Shown here piece by piece: positions 1 through 6,035 of a stretch of DNA of 11,235 nucleotides. A model generated the notes under the pieces. It ran no database searches. It worked only from the letters and a program-made list of their open reading frames with translations, and was not told where the DNA came from. The number at the start of each line of letters is the position of its first letter. The first letter of the stretch is position 1. Position numbers and translations under genes: made by a program. Source of the stretch: Pseudomonadota bacterium (GTDB lineage: Bacteria > Bdellovibrionota > Bacteriovoracia > Bacteriovoracales > Bacteriovoracaceae); the NCBI GenBank assembly GCA_023432655.1, contig JAEYUK010000023.1, positions 1-11,235 of the forward strand, written 5' to 3'.

Positions 1-2
1 GT

Positions 3-587
3 TCTGAACAGGGTTTCAATGTTTCATCTCTGGCCCTTCAAACTCACGGCGGTTACGGCTACTGTACTGAGTACGGAGTTGAGCAGTTTGTCCGCGATAC
101 TCAGATCGCTATGATCTATGAAGGGACCAACGGTATTCAGTCGATTGACCTTCTCATGAGAAAAGTTCTGAAAGACGGCGGGAAAACCTTAACGGCCCTG
201 ACTCAGGAAATCGTCGCTTCTGTTCAAGGTCTGGATGAAGCTAAATTTAAAAAAGAAAAAGAACTTTTCGGTAAAGTGCTAATGAGTGCTCAGGGAGTCA
301 TGCAGCATATTTCTGGCTATGCCAAAAATAATAACTTCAACATGATCCTTCAAAACTGTACTGAGTTTCTCAACTTTGCTTCACAGATGGTAGTAGCATG
401 GCAACTTTTGGAGTCAGCAGTCCTGGCCGACCAGAAATTGGCCACGGCCACAGGGGATGATAAGAAATATTACGAGTCGAAAGTCACTGATTTTAGAGTC
501 TACTGTGCCCATTACTTGGTCCATAATTTGTCCATGGCCAAGACGATGACAGATTTCACTGAAGATATGACTTCACTAGAGATTTGA
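3..587 (+). CDS. Acyl-CoA dehydrogenase, C-terminal part (5' end outside window)
   Basis: About 194 C-terminal residues of an FAD-dependent acyl-CoA dehydrogenase, which introduces a trans-2,3 double bond into an acyl-CoA in the cytoplasm. The reading frame is open from the first full codon at 3, so the ATG at 111 is internal and not a start. Visible are the conserved THGGYGY segment, the Arg of the VRD motif, and IYEGTNGIQ, whose Glu (codon 120-122) aligns with the catalytic base of the MCAD/DmdC families. After it comes an alpha-helical tail of about 150 residues resembling the C-terminal extension of DmdC/FadE-like enzymes, including a stretch rich in Lys and Glu. That makes this subgroup more likely than a short SCAD type. 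The acyl substrate cannot be told from this fragment. The next gene begins 48 bp downstream behind its own candidate promoter, so co-transcription is uncertain. Confidence 0.9.
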   Translation, partial: SEQGFNVSSLALQTHGGYGYCTEYGVEQFVRDTQIAMIYEGTNGIQSIDLLMRKVLKDGGKTLTALTQEIVASVQGLDEAKFKKEKELFGKVLMSAQGVMQHISGYAKNNNFNMILQNCTEFLNFASQMVVAWQLLESAVLADQKLATATGDDKKYYESKVTDFRVYCAHYLVHNLSMAKTMTDFTEDMTSLEI

Positions 588-596
588 TCTCTCCCG

Positions 597-605
597 TGAT
601 AGAAT
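597..605 (+). promoter_or_regulatory. Candidate extended -10 promoter element for the 636-2821 operon
   Basis: TGATAGAAT matches the extended -10 pattern TG-n-TATAAT with five of six core bases (TAGAAT, 600-605). No convincing -35 hexamer is seen at 16-18 bp upstream, which extended -10 promoters tolerate. It would place the transcription start near 612, just upstream of the GTG start at 636. Inferred from sequence only. Confidence 0.4.
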
Positions 606-606
606 A

Positions 607-635
607 GGTGTAATTTAAATTTAAAAGGTTACACC
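607..635 (+). promoter_or_regulatory. Perfect 7-bp dyad before the GTG start, candidate operator
   Basis: GGTGTAA (607-613) and TTACACC (629-635) are exact reverse complements separated by 15 bp. The AT-rich spacer carries the Shine-Dalgarno-like AAAAGG (623-628). The dyad lies directly between the candidate -10 (600-605) and the GTG start at 636. If transcription starts near 612 the left arm would be mostly untranscribed, favouring a DNA operator. If it starts further upstream, an RNA hairpin could place the SD in its loop. The operon encodes two DNA-binding response regulators, so autoregulation is a natural guess. Confidence 0.45.
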
Positions 636-1460
636 GTGTTAAAACATAAAGTCTTTGAGTTGGCCCAGAAGTTCTCTGGGTCAACTCATGGCAGCTCAGC
701 TTATGACAAAGATTCAATCTATGTCAGAGGGAGTAGCGATAAGGAATACATTCCGTATAGCTATCTTCAAAAAGAGATGCCTGATATTCAGTCCCTCAAT
801 CAATTAAAGAGCGAAGGTTTTGTCTTCAGCTCTTACGACTTCCTTGAAAATTCCGATTTTGATCAATGGTACAACAATCAGTTCAACAAACGCCTTTCTG
901 TTAAGGTCATGAAGAACATTGGCATTTTGCATTTACCGGATCAGAAAGCGATTTTTGATACTGTCGAAATCGTTCACCAAACCTTTCAGATCTTAAAAGA
1001 TCACAAGGTATTGATGAACGGTAAGAATCTTCCCATTCAACTAGGGGAGTGGTACGCCAAAATTATTTTCGGCCTTCATCAAATTAAATCTTCTTCACAG
1101 AGAGGCTTTGATTTTAAGACAGAACATGGAAGTACCGTCGAGGTAAAAGTCCACTGGCATGATTCCACCTCCCCTAAAGGTGTAAAGATTAAGAAATCTT
1201 TAGCGGAGTTATCAGACTATTGTATTATCATGTATGTAGCGAAGAACTTTACGATCAGAGACATCCTTTTTTTGGACTCTGAGTTTATCCTTCGAAAATT
1301 TGATACGAAAGGGCACACGATCTTTCTTAAAGACCAGGATGTGGCCGGATACTTTTTTAGTAAGTCTGATAAGCACTTCGATAAAGTGGTCAACAAAACC
1401 GCCTTACTAAAATTTGCTAGTCCGACTCTTGCCATGAAATTAGAAGATCGTCTCAAGTAG
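636..1460 (+). CDS. Unrecognised protein with possible PD-(D/E)XK nuclease-like core
   Basis: A 274-residue soluble protein with no signal peptide or membrane segment. I do not recognise the family as a whole. The start is a GTG at 636, with AAAAGG 7 bp upstream. The central region has the order expected of the restriction-endonuclease-like fold: Glu138 in a helix (GEWYAK), then GFD with Asp159, and nine residues later E-V-K with Glu169 and Lys171 on a predicted strand. A Lys-rich stretch (181-188) and a hydrophobic strand (195-202) follow. Residues 1-130 look like a separate N-terminal region. The D-x(9)-E-x-K pattern is visible; nuclease activity is inference, and the motif may be non-catalytic or coincidental. 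The gene ends with tandem in-frame stops (TAG TAG) and lies 9 bp before a response-regulator gene, so the two are probably co-transcribed. Confidence 0.8.
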   Translation: MLKHKVFELAQKFSGSTHGSSAYDKDSIYVRGSSDKEYIPYSYLQKEMPDIQSLNQLKSEGFVFSSYDFLENSDFDQWYNNQFNKRLSVKVMKNIGILHLPDQKAIFDTVEIVHQTFQILKDHKVLMNGKNLPIQLGEWYAKIIFGLHQIKSSSQRGFDFKTEHGSTVEVKVHWHDSTSPKGVKIKKSLAELSDYCIIMYVAKNFTIRDILFLDSEFILRKFDTKGHTIFLKDQDVAGYFFSKSDKHFDKVVNKTALLKFASPTLAMKLEDRLK

Positions 1461-1469
1461 TAGGTTGGG

Positions 1470-2156
1470 GTGGACGTGAAAGCAGATATTGCTTATATCG
1501 ACGATAGTGAAATTAATCTTGATTGCGTGAGCACAATTCTGGAGCAGGATTTTTCTGTAAGTGTTTTTCAATCGCCAGAAAAATTTCTTAAAAAATTCAA
1601 TCAGGGCTTATCCTATAGTGCTATTCTAATCGATATCCACATGCCAACGATGGATGGTTTTACATTATATGAGAAAATTGTAGATCACCCGGATTATAAC
1701 CATTGTCCTATATTCTTTATTTCATCTGATGACTCAGACATGGCCAGGATCAACTCCTTCTCGCTGGGCGCGGTTGATTTTTTGAATCGTACTATGAATC
1801 CGGAAGAAATGCTGGTTCGGATGAAATCGAAACTAGCTTTCTATCAAAAACACCGAAATGTTATTGAATTTACCAATTTGAAGATCAATCTTACTCTTCT
1901 CAAGGCTTACCTTAATAATGTTGAGCTCCCTCTGACTTTTATAGAATTTAAGCTTTTGGCACTCTTCCTACGAACCTTTCCGGAGCTTATTCCTAAAAAA
2001 CAAATAATCGATGAAGTCTGGAGAACGGATCAGGTTCTGGATGCCACTATTTATACTCACGTTTCAAATCTCAACAACAAACTAGTAGATTGGGATTACG
2101 AACTAAATGGAGTGAAACTTAAAGGTTTCCAGTTATCTAAAAAAGTTAACCGATGA
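1470..2156 (+). CDS. OmpR-type response regulator, first of a tandem pair
   Basis: A 228-residue two-domain cytoplasmic transcription regulator. The receiver domain (about 5-122) has the acidic pair Asp11/Asp12, the phosphoacceptor Asp55 in IDIHMP, and Ser85 at the Ser/Thr switch position. The usual Lys-Pro near the end of the receiver (KPF in typical members) is replaced by Arg107-Thr108. The C-terminal winged helix (about 132-224) has LTFIEFKLL, the IIDEVW segment, and a recognition helix around 191-204. The start is GTG at 1470; an in-frame TAG at 1461 blocks anything upstream, and GTG at 1476 is an alternative. It follows the 636-1460 gene by 9 bp and overlaps the next gene by ATGA, indicating translational coupling. 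No histidine kinase is present, so the signal source is unknown. Confidence 0.93.
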   Translation: MDVKADIAYIDDSEINLDCVSTILEQDFSVSVFQSPEKFLKKFNQGLSYSAILIDIHMPTMDGFTLYEKIVDHPDYNHCPIFFISSDDSDMARINSFSLGAVDFLNRTMNPEEMLVRMKSKLAFYQKHRNVIEFTNLKINLTLLKAYLNNVELPLTFIEFKLLALFLRTFPELIPKKQIIDEVWRTDQVLDATIYTHVSNLNNKLVDWDYELNGVKLKGFQLSKKVNR

Positions 2157-2821
2157 AGTGGACACTTATCTATATCGATGATCAGATTGATAACATCGAG
2201 TGTTTCAGTGAACTCCTGGCCGATAAGTTCAACGTATTGGGTTCTACCAACGTCAATGATTGTGATAGTCTCATTACTGATAATTTCCCACACGCCATTC
2301 TCTTAGATGTGCATATGCCACAAAAGAATGGATACACTCTCTACCAAGAAATTATCAGTCACCCTTTATATAATAAATGTCCAATCTTTTTTATTTCCGG
2401 TGATCCAAGTGACGAAATTAAAATCCGTTCCTTCCAGGAAGGAGGAGTTGATTTCTTACCAAGGGACATCAAGGGCGAGGAGATGATCATTCGCTTGAGC
2501 AACAAGATCTGTGCCTTTCTACAGATGGCCACTAAGCTAAAGCTAGGGAATCTTTCTTTGGATTTCGAATCATTGAAGGCCCAGATAGACGACCGAAATA
2601 TTGACCTTACTTTGCTTGAGTTCCGGCTCCTCGGTACCATTCTTCGGGCCTTTCCTCAGAAAGTGGCCCGCCAGGATCTCATCTTAAAAGTATGGGGAAA
2701 CGCTCCCATTAAACCTGGGACAGTGAACACTCATTTGACGAACCTTAAACCGAAAATTGCCGAATGGAATTATCAGACTAAGGTTCGCGAAGATTTTGTC
2801 ATCTTACTGAAAGATTCTTAG
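2153..2821 (+). CDS. OmpR-type response regulator, second of a tandem pair
   Basis: A 222-residue paralogue of the preceding gene. Both share the receiver signature HPxYNxCPIFFIS and the surrounding VDFL and EEM segments. The receiver has Asp9/Asp10, phosphoacceptor Asp52 (LDVHMP) and Ser82. The normally invariant Lys is again Arg (Arg104), here followed by Asp instead of Pro. The winged helix (about 131-219) has DLTLLEFRLL, LILKVW and a recognition helix near 189-203. Its C-terminus lacks the GxGY-like hairpin typical of OmpR proteins. The ATG overlaps the previous stop (ATGA), so the two are likely made in similar amounts and may heterodimerise (inference). The stop codon overlaps the stop of the convergent methyltransferase gene. 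Confidence 0.92.
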   Translation: MKWTLIYIDDQIDNIECFSELLADKFNVLGSTNVNDCDSLITDNFPHAILLDVHMPQKNGYTLYQEIISHPLYNKCPIFFISGDPSDEIKIRSFQEGGVDFLPRDIKGEEMIIRLSNKICAFLQMATKLKLGNLSLDFESLKAQIDDRNIDLTLLEFRLLGTILRAFPQKVARQDLILKVWGNAPIKPGTVNTHLTNLKPKIAEWNYQTKVREDFVILLKDS

Positions 2822-4056
2822 TAAAGATCGTACTCAGCTAAGCGGCATTCAATGTCACCATTATGAAGGATATGGCGTTTGGCCGTCTTAAGTCCCACGA
2901 CTTTTAACATTTCTAGATTTCCGGTAAACAAGGCCGCACGGTGGCCTTTGAACTCATGCTTCCAATGGTCGCCTAGGCCTTTATAAAGAGCTTTAAGTTT
3001 TTCCTCTTCTCCATACTCCAGGCGCTCCCCGTAAGGCGGGTTACAGATGAAAAGGCATTTTTCCGATACAGGTTTAGTAGTAAGAGCATCCTTGTGTGTC
3101 AGCTCGATTAAGCCTTCGAGCTTGGCTTTTTTAAGATTTTCTCGAGCTGAAATCAAACTCATTTCGGAAAGATCATTTCCAACAATCCGGCCTTTCATTT
3201 CACTTAAGCGGGCAAGACCATCTTCTGTCTGTCTCATGATGTCTTGGAGCATTTGATTGAAGTTTTCCATTAGATGCTCATCTTTTGTGAGCCATGGATA
3301 ATTCTGGAAAGTCCAAAGTTTGAAGTTATTATTCTTTAAATATCGTTCTACTTTTAAGTAACTCGGAGGAATGTTACCGGCCATCAAGGCAGCTTCAATC
3401 GTAATGGTGCCAGAACCGCACATGGCATCAAGTAATCCTTCTGATTCCGGATTCCATTTGGCGATCTTTAAAATGGCCGCGGCGAGATTTTCTTTTAAAG
3501 GAGCTTCTGTTTTGGCCAGTCGATAACCACGCTGGTTAAGCGGATCCCCACAAAGGTCATACATGAGAGTCACCTGATAAGGCTTTTCAACTCCACGATC
3601 AATTCGGGCGAGAAAGGCCACATCAGGATAGTCCTTGGCCACACTTGGACGAATTCCTTCGTGATGGCGGAAATAATCCACAATGGCATCTTTAAGTTTT
3701 AGATTGGCGAACTGAGAATTTCTAAACTCTTCACGTTCGGCCAGAAGATCTCCGAAAATGGTGGTGAGACGGAATGTATTATTCACATCCATCAAACTCT
3801 TCCACTTAATATCAGTGGCTTCCAGATAATAATCTTTCTCGTTATTTACTTCAAAATTATAGAGGTATTTGAAGACCCGGCTTGCCAGCCGGGAATAAAG
3901 AATCACTTTCAGGGCGATTTCATGGAAAGATTCAAATTGAACACCACCTCTGACGGCCTTGGCCGTCTTGGCGCCTAAATCCAGGATTTCCTGTGTCAAA
4001 AGCTCCTCTATACCAGCAGGGCAGGAAGCGAAGTACTCAAATCGGTATTTTTTCAT
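2818..4056 (-). CDS. rlmL: RlmL-type 23S rRNA (guanine-N2) methyltransferase, THUMP domain
   Basis: A SAM-dependent methyltransferase of 412 residues resembling the RlmL half of E. coli RlmKL (G2445 of 23S rRNA) and the stand-alone YpsC-type proteins. Visible are an N-terminal ferredoxin-like/THUMP RNA-binding region (about 1-165), the family segment DPLNQRGYR followed by APLKENLAAAIL (172-195), SAM motif I as DAMCGSGT (210-217), an acidic residue in GNDLS (293-297), and the catalytic NPPYGERL (339-346) typical of base N-methylation. The RlmK half is absent, as in many bacteria. I chose the ATG at 4056 (MKKYRF), which has AAGG upstream at good spacing. A longer frame reaches a TTG at 4113, but those 19 residues do not resemble the family. 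It is divergent from ahcY, which removes the SAH it produces. The rRNA target is inferred from family membership. Confidence 0.93.
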   Translation of the reverse strand: MKKYRFEYFASCPAGIEELLTQEILDLGAKTAKAVRGGVQFESFHEIALKVILYSRLASRVFKYLYNFEVNNEKDYYLEATDIKWKSLMDVNNTFRLTTIFGDLLAEREEFRNSQFANLKLKDAIVDYFRHHEGIRPSVAKDYPDVAFLARIDRGVEKPYQVTLMYDLCGDPLNQRGYRLAKTEAPLKENLAAAILKIAKWNPESEGLLDAMCGSGTITIEAALMAGNIPPSYLKVERYLKNNNFKLWTFQNYPWLTKDEHLMENFNQMLQDIMRQTEDGLARLSEMKGRIVGNDLSEMSLISARENLKKAKLEGLIELTHKDALTTKPVSEKCLFICNPPYGERLEYGEEEKLKALYKGLGDHWKHEFKGHRAALFTGNLEMLKVVGLKTAKRHILHNGDIECRLAEYDLY

Positions 4057-4097
4057 TTTTAGACCTTGGATAAACCCTTGATATGCCCTTGTTACAC

Positions 4098-4126
4098 TTG
4101 AGCCATTGGGCAAAGAGTGTTAGTTT
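4098..4126 (+). promoter_or_regulatory. Candidate promoter of ahcY
   Basis: TTGAGC (-35, 4098-4103; four of six consensus bases), a 17-bp spacer, then TAGTTT (4121-4126) preceded by TG at 4118-4119, giving an extended -10. This would start a leader of about 60 nt before the ATG at 4194. A GCC-ATTG-GGC dyad (4102-4111) overlaps the -35. Based on sequence match only. Confidence 0.4.
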
Positions 4127-4193
4127 TTAGGGCAATTAATGTCATTTTCGCTTATTTACCAGACCCATTGGGTTTTAGGAAAAGGAATTATAA

Positions 4194-5534
4194 ATGAAAG
4201 CAACTTTTTCAGAGGGTACCTACGGAACCTCTACACGTCTAAAGTACAAAGTTAAAGATATCTCTCTGGCAGACTGGGGTCGTAAGGAAATTAAACTTGC
4301 TGAAGCCGAAATGCCGGGTCTTATGTCCCTTCGTGAAGAATTCGGGAAATCTAAGCCGCTTAAAGGAGCCCGCATCGCTGGCTGTCTTCATATGACCATC
4401 CAGACGGCTGTTTTAATTGAAACTCTGGTTGAACTAGGTGCTGATGTTACCTGGTCTTCTTGTAACATTTTCTCTACTCAGGACCATGCTGCTGCGGCCA
4501 TCGCTGCTGCTGGAATTCCGGTTTATGCCTGGAAAGGGATGACTGAGGAAGAGTTCATGTGGTGTATCGATCAGACTGTTTTCTTCGGCGAAGAAAAACA
4601 ACCACTCAACATGATCCTTGATGATGGTGGAGATCTTACTCAACTTATTCTCGACAGATACCCTGAGCTTTATAAAGGCATTAAAGGGATTTCTGAAGAA
4701 ACAACCACTGGGGTTCACCGTCTTTATGAACTTGAGAAACAAGGAAAGCTTCCTGTTCCATGTATCAACGTTAACGATTCAGTTACTAAGTCAAAATTTG
4801 ATAACAAATACGGTTGTCGTGAGTCATGTGTAGACGCTATCCGCAGAGCTACAGACGTTATGATCGCTGGTAAAGTTGCAGTTGTTGCCGGTTACGGTGA
4901 CGTAGGTAAGGGGTCAGCTGACTCTCTTAAAGGTGCCGGTGCACGTGTTATCGTGACTGAGATCGATCCTATTTGCGCTCTTCAGGCAGCGATGGAAGGT
5001 TACGAAGTTAAAAAGATGTCAGACGCTGTTAAAGAAGCAGATATCGTTGTTACCACAACTGGTTGCCGTGACATCGTAACTGGTGAGCATTTCAAACTTA
5101 TGAAGGATAAGACTATCGTTTGTAACATTGGTCACTTTGACATCGAAATCGATATGGCCTGGTTAAATAAGAACTACGGTCACACTAAAGACACCATTAA
5201 GCCACAAGTTGATCTTTATACTCTTGAGAATAACAAACAGGTGATCATCCTGGCTGAAGGTCGTCTGGTAAACCTTGGCTGCGCTACTGGTCACCCAAGC
5301 TTTGTTATGAGTAACTCTTTTGCTAACCAAACATTGGCCCAAATCGAACTTTGGACAAATACAGATGCTTATGAAAAGAAAGTTTATATGCTTCCTAAGC
5401 ATTTAGATGAGAAAGTGGCCCGTCTTCACTTGAAAAAAATTGGTGTTGAGCTTGATGTTCTGACTCCTGCTCAGTCTGAGTACCTTGGAATTTCAGCTTC
5501 AGGTCCTTATAAGCCTGAGTACTACCGCTATTAA
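4194..5534 (+). CDS. ahcY: Adenosylhomocysteinase (SAH hydrolase)
   Basis: NAD-dependent cytoplasmic enzyme that reversibly splits S-adenosylhomocysteine into adenosine and homocysteine, relieving product inhibition of methyltransferases. It has 446 residues. By comparison with the human enzyme the catalytic set is complete: Asp144 (LDDGGD), Glu169 (SEETTTG), Lys199 and Asp203/Asn204 (TKSKFDN), and Cys208. The Rossmann motif is GYGDVG (233-238), and the C-terminal tail ends KPEYYRY with the Lys440 and Tyr444 that reach the partner subunit's NAD. The roughly 40-residue insertion after the DDGGD motif found in plant and many bacterial forms is absent, so this is the short, animal-like subtype. 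The ATG at 4194 has AAAAGGA at good spacing. Codons lean to GCT and GTT, with far fewer GGCC tetramers than the neighbours, suggesting high expression. A strong terminator follows. Confidence 0.98.
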   Translation: MKATFSEGTYGTSTRLKYKVKDISLADWGRKEIKLAEAEMPGLMSLREEFGKSKPLKGARIAGCLHMTIQTAVLIETLVELGADVTWSSCNIFSTQDHAAAAIAAAGIPVYAWKGMTEEEFMWCIDQTVFFGEEKQPLNMILDDGGDLTQLILDRYPELYKGIKGISEETTTGVHRLYELEKQGKLPVPCINVNDSVTKSKFDNKYGCRESCVDAIRRATDVMIAGKVAVVAGYGDVGKGSADSLKGAGARVIVTEIDPICALQAAMEGYEVKKMSDAVKEADIVVTTTGCRDIVTGEHFKLMKDKTIVCNIGHFDIEIDMAWLNKNYGHTKDTIKPQVDLYTLENNKQVIILAEGRLVNLGCATGHPSFVMSNSFANQTLAQIELWTNTDAYEKKVYMLPKHLDEKVARLHLKKIGVELDVLTPAQSEYLGISASGPYKPEYYRY

Positions 5535-5542
5535 AAACTCTC

Positions 5543-5576
5543 AAGGGCTTCACTTCGGTGAAGCCCTTTTTTTTTT
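5543..5576 (+). terminator. Intrinsic terminator after ahcY
   Basis: An 11-bp perfect stem (AAGGGCTTCAC, 5543-5553, with 5558-5568) closes on a TTCG tetraloop with C-G closure, the very stable cUUCGg loop. It runs into ten consecutive T (5567-5576). It is a textbook Rho-independent terminator. Only 11 bp separate the T tract from the rpiB start codon. Confidence 0.95.
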
Positions 5577-5587
5577 GAGATCACATT

Positions 5588-6019
5588 ATGAAAATTTATA
5601 TCGCTTCTGATCACGGAGCCTTCGAAGAAAAGAACAAGCTAGTTGATCATCTTAAAAAAGAACATGAAGTCATAGACCTCGGAACTAATTCATCAGATCC
5701 CACTAATTATCCGGAATGGGCCAAAAAGCTGGTGCAGAAGGTGAGGTCAGAGCAGGTTCCAGGAATCCTTCTGTGTGGTTCAGGCATCGGTGTTAGCATG
5801 ACGGCAAATCGCTATAAGGGAATCCGCGCGGCCCTCTGTCGGGATGAAGAAGATGCTAAGATGAGCCGCCTACATAACAATGCCAACGTGCTTTGTTTAT
5901 CGGGACGAAGAACTCCTGTTGATTTGATTGTAAAAATCACGGACATGTTTCTTTCAACGTCTTTTGAAGGTGGACGCCATCAAACAAGAATCGATCAATT
6001 TGATCAGCTGGGAGAGTAA
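5588..6019 (+). CDS. rpiB: Ribose-5-phosphate isomerase B
   Basis: A 143-residue RpiB/LacAB-family sugar-phosphate isomerase interconverting ribose 5-phosphate and ribulose 5-phosphate in the cytoplasm (pentose phosphate pathway). Family landmarks are SDHG (7-10), the catalytic Cys63 in CGSGIGVSMTAN, and His96 in RLHNNANVLCLSGR, matching the base and ring-opening residues of E. coli RpiB (Cys66, His99). Length is normal for the family. The ATG at 5588 has only a modest GAGA (5577-5580) as Shine-Dalgarno, squeezed directly behind the ahcY terminator T tract. There is no room for a separate promoter between them, so expression depends on terminator read-through or on a promoter inside ahcY. The stop abuts the stop of the convergent gene without a spacer. 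An allose-6-phosphate isomerase role is possible but less likely. Confidence 0.96.
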   Translation: MKIYIASDHGAFEEKNKLVDHLKKEHEVIDLGTNSSDPTNYPEWAKKLVQKVRSEQVPGILLCGSGIGVSMTANRYKGIRAALCRDEEDAKMSRLHNNANVLCLSGRRTPVDLIVKITDMFLSTSFEGGRHQTRIDQFDQLGE

Positions 6020-6035
6020 TTATTCTTTCTCAGCT
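6006..6035 (+). terminator. Possible hairpin terminator spanning the rpiB stop
   Basis: AGCTGGGAGAG (6006-6016) pairs with CTTTCTCAGCT (6025-6035) as an 11-bp stem including two G-U wobbles. The 8-nt loop TAATTATT contains the stop codons of both convergent genes. The T-rich stretch after it is short and interrupted, so terminator strength is doubtful. The wobbles become A-C mismatches in the opposite transcript, so it would mainly act on the rpiB message. Confidence 0.3.

Noticed and set aside
111..587. Independent small gene starting at ATG 111
   Set aside because: The frame is open upstream to the window start and encodes conserved acyl-CoA dehydrogenase sequence, so this is an internal Met.
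1217..1456. Antisense reading frames inside the larger genes, such as this one and those opposite ahcY and the permease
   Set aside because: They lie wholly within well-supported genes, lack ribosome sites, and show no recognisable domain.
2801..2828. Hairpin at the regulator/rlmL stop junction as a terminator
   Set aside because: The stem is AT-rich with a bulge and no T tract; too weak to call.
4057..4113. N-terminal extension of the rlmL product from TTG at 4113
   Set aside because: TTG start, the extra 19 residues do not look like the family, and the ATG at 4056 has a well-placed AAGG and a typical N-terminus.
4127..4193. SAH or SAM riboswitch upstream of ahcY
   Set aside because: The leader would be only about 60 nt, is AT-rich, and lacks the conserved GC-rich core of known SAH riboswitches or a recognisable SAM-riboswitch stem.
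5993..6005. 13-bp palindrome GATCAATTTGATC
   Set aside because: It lies inside rpiB and encodes the repeated Asp-Gln of DQFDQ, so coding explains it.
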